From DATKKM01 sp036741795 (GTDB lineage: Bacteria > Chloroflexota > Dehalococcoidia > SM23-28-2 > RBG-16-64-32): DNA of 39,348 nucleotides. The position numbers were made by a program, and so were the translations under genes. Below, piece after piece: positions 38,894-39,348 of this stretch. Under the pieces are notes generated by a model. That model was not told the DNA's origin. It was given only the letters and a program-made list of their open reading frames with translations, and made no database searches. Every line of letters begins with the position of its first letter. Position 1 is the first letter of the stretch. Where the stretch lies: the NCBI GenBank assembly GCA_036741795.1, contig DAINRO010000014.1, positions 1 through 39,348 on the forward strand, read 5' to 3'.

Positions 38894-39348
38894 CTAGTTG
38901 TCAGGGTCGTTGGCAATGCCCTCGCAATTGATAATCGTGTTATTGCCCTGGCCGCCATTGCACCTGTCGTTTCCGGGGCCGCCATTAAGGTCGTCGTGCC
39001 CCTTTTGGCCCAGGAGAATGTCGTGACCCTCTCCGCCCAAGAGCAGATCGTTGCCGTCCTTGCCAAGGAGGATGTCGTTCCCGGGGCCTCCGATCATGAT
39101 GTCGCGACCCTTGTTGCCAATTATGAGATCGTGACCGCTGCCGCCGCAGACCGTCGTCACAGTGTTGGGGTTGCCCTTGAGCACGATCACCAGGTCGTTG
39201 CCGCCACGAGCATCAACCACGTCACCGGGCCGCGCGATTATCAAGTTAGAGTCGTCGGTTCCGACCCTATTCGGCGTCAGGCCATTGCAGGTCCCCGGAG
39301 GTGCAGTAGTCGGTGACGGTGACGGAGTAGGAGTAGGTGATGGCGTAG
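38894..39348 (-). CDS. RTX-type calcium-binding repeat protein, 5' end cut by window edge
   Basis: The C-terminal 151 residues of a longer secreted protein. The frame runs open to the window end. From the left edge inward it reads a TPTPSPSPTT stalk, then CNGLTPNRVGTDDSN, then hemolysin-type repeats (GGSGHDLIIGNKGRDIMIGG, GPGNDILLGKDGNDLLLGG, GEGHDILLGQKGHDDLNGG, GPGNDRCNGG) and CEGIANDPDN. Such nonapeptide repeats form calcium-filled beta-rolls. Two cysteines flank the roll. A TTG at 39244 could be mistaken for the start but the upstream stalk is in frame. The stalk suggests it resembles the cohesin-like proteins of the cluster, but its front part is out of view. Confidence 0.82.
   Translation of the reverse strand, partial: TPSPTPTPSPSPTTAPPGTCNGLTPNRVGTDDSNLIIARPGDVVDARGGNDLVIVLKGNPNTVTTVCGGSGHDLIIGNKGRDIMIGGPGNDILLGKDGNDLLLGGEGHDILLGQKGHDDLNGGPGNDRCNGGQGNNTIINCEGIANDPDN

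Overview
The window looks like a metagenome-assembled contig (100-base run of N at 8731-8830) from a GC-rich, Gram-positive-like or monoderm bacterium. The best guess is Chloroflexota, probably a Dehalococcoidia-type lineage. Reasons: the ffh-rpsP-khpA-rimM operon with unusual acidic protein tails, many lipoproteins with short lipoboxes, and large secreted proteins combining cohesin-like, dockerin, thrombospondin type-3 (TSP3), CARDB-like and RTX repeats. This taxonomic call is an inference; there is no rRNA or other marker here to settle it.

Region 1 (1-6.4 kb, minus strand) is housekeeping: tRNA-Arg(CCT), an amidohydrolase, tRNA-Ala(CGC), then rimM, a KH-domain RNA-binding protein, rpsP and ffh in operon order (ffh is promoter-proximal), a thioredoxin-fold lipoprotein and GAPDH. 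Two of the translation proteins carry long acidic low-complexity tails. Region 2 (6.36-9.86 kb, plus strand) is a compact sulfur-acquisition unit: a four-cysteine Rrf2 regulator behind a strong promoter with an overlapping inverted-repeat operator, a translationally coupled YezD-like small protein, and an SsuABC-type ABC importer whose ATPase is broken by the assembly gap. Region 3 (9.85-13.7 kb) holds an ECF-like sigma factor, a nitroreductase, a small protein resembling an integrase core-binding domain, and a Tat-exported metallophosphoesterase-like protein with several altered metal-ligand positions. It closes with a bidirectional terminator.

Region 4 (13.7-39.3 kb) is the unusual part. 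It is almost wholly made of exported surface proteins on the minus strand, interrupted by a plus-strand lipoprotein, an OmpR-type response regulator/histidine kinase pair, and a TolB-like lipoprotein. Three proteins (13.7, 15.2 and 31.9 kb) share an unnamed domain with a D-F-C-x-x-L motif plus TSP3 calcium repeats. Seven proteins carry cohesin-like modules (eight modules in total). Five of these end in a transmembrane helix and Arg-rich tail, and two of those five have an xPxTGG sorting-type motif. Two secreted proteins end in a two-loop type I dockerin-like domain, and one of them (24.7-26.4 kb) also has a cohesin-like module at its other end, so it could in principle chain head to tail. A 1717-residue secreted protein adds CARDB-like and TSP3 modules. 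The right edge cuts a gene with an RTX-type calcium-binding C-terminus.

Taken together, region 4 reads as a calcium-dependent, non-cellulosomal cohesin/dockerin surface assembly, possibly sensed or controlled by the two-component system inside it. No glycoside hydrolase or other enzyme is fused to the dockerins, so a structural or adhesive role (matrix, S-layer-like coat, cell contact) is more likely than a cellulosome. That role is inference; domain architecture and gene clustering are what the sequence shows.
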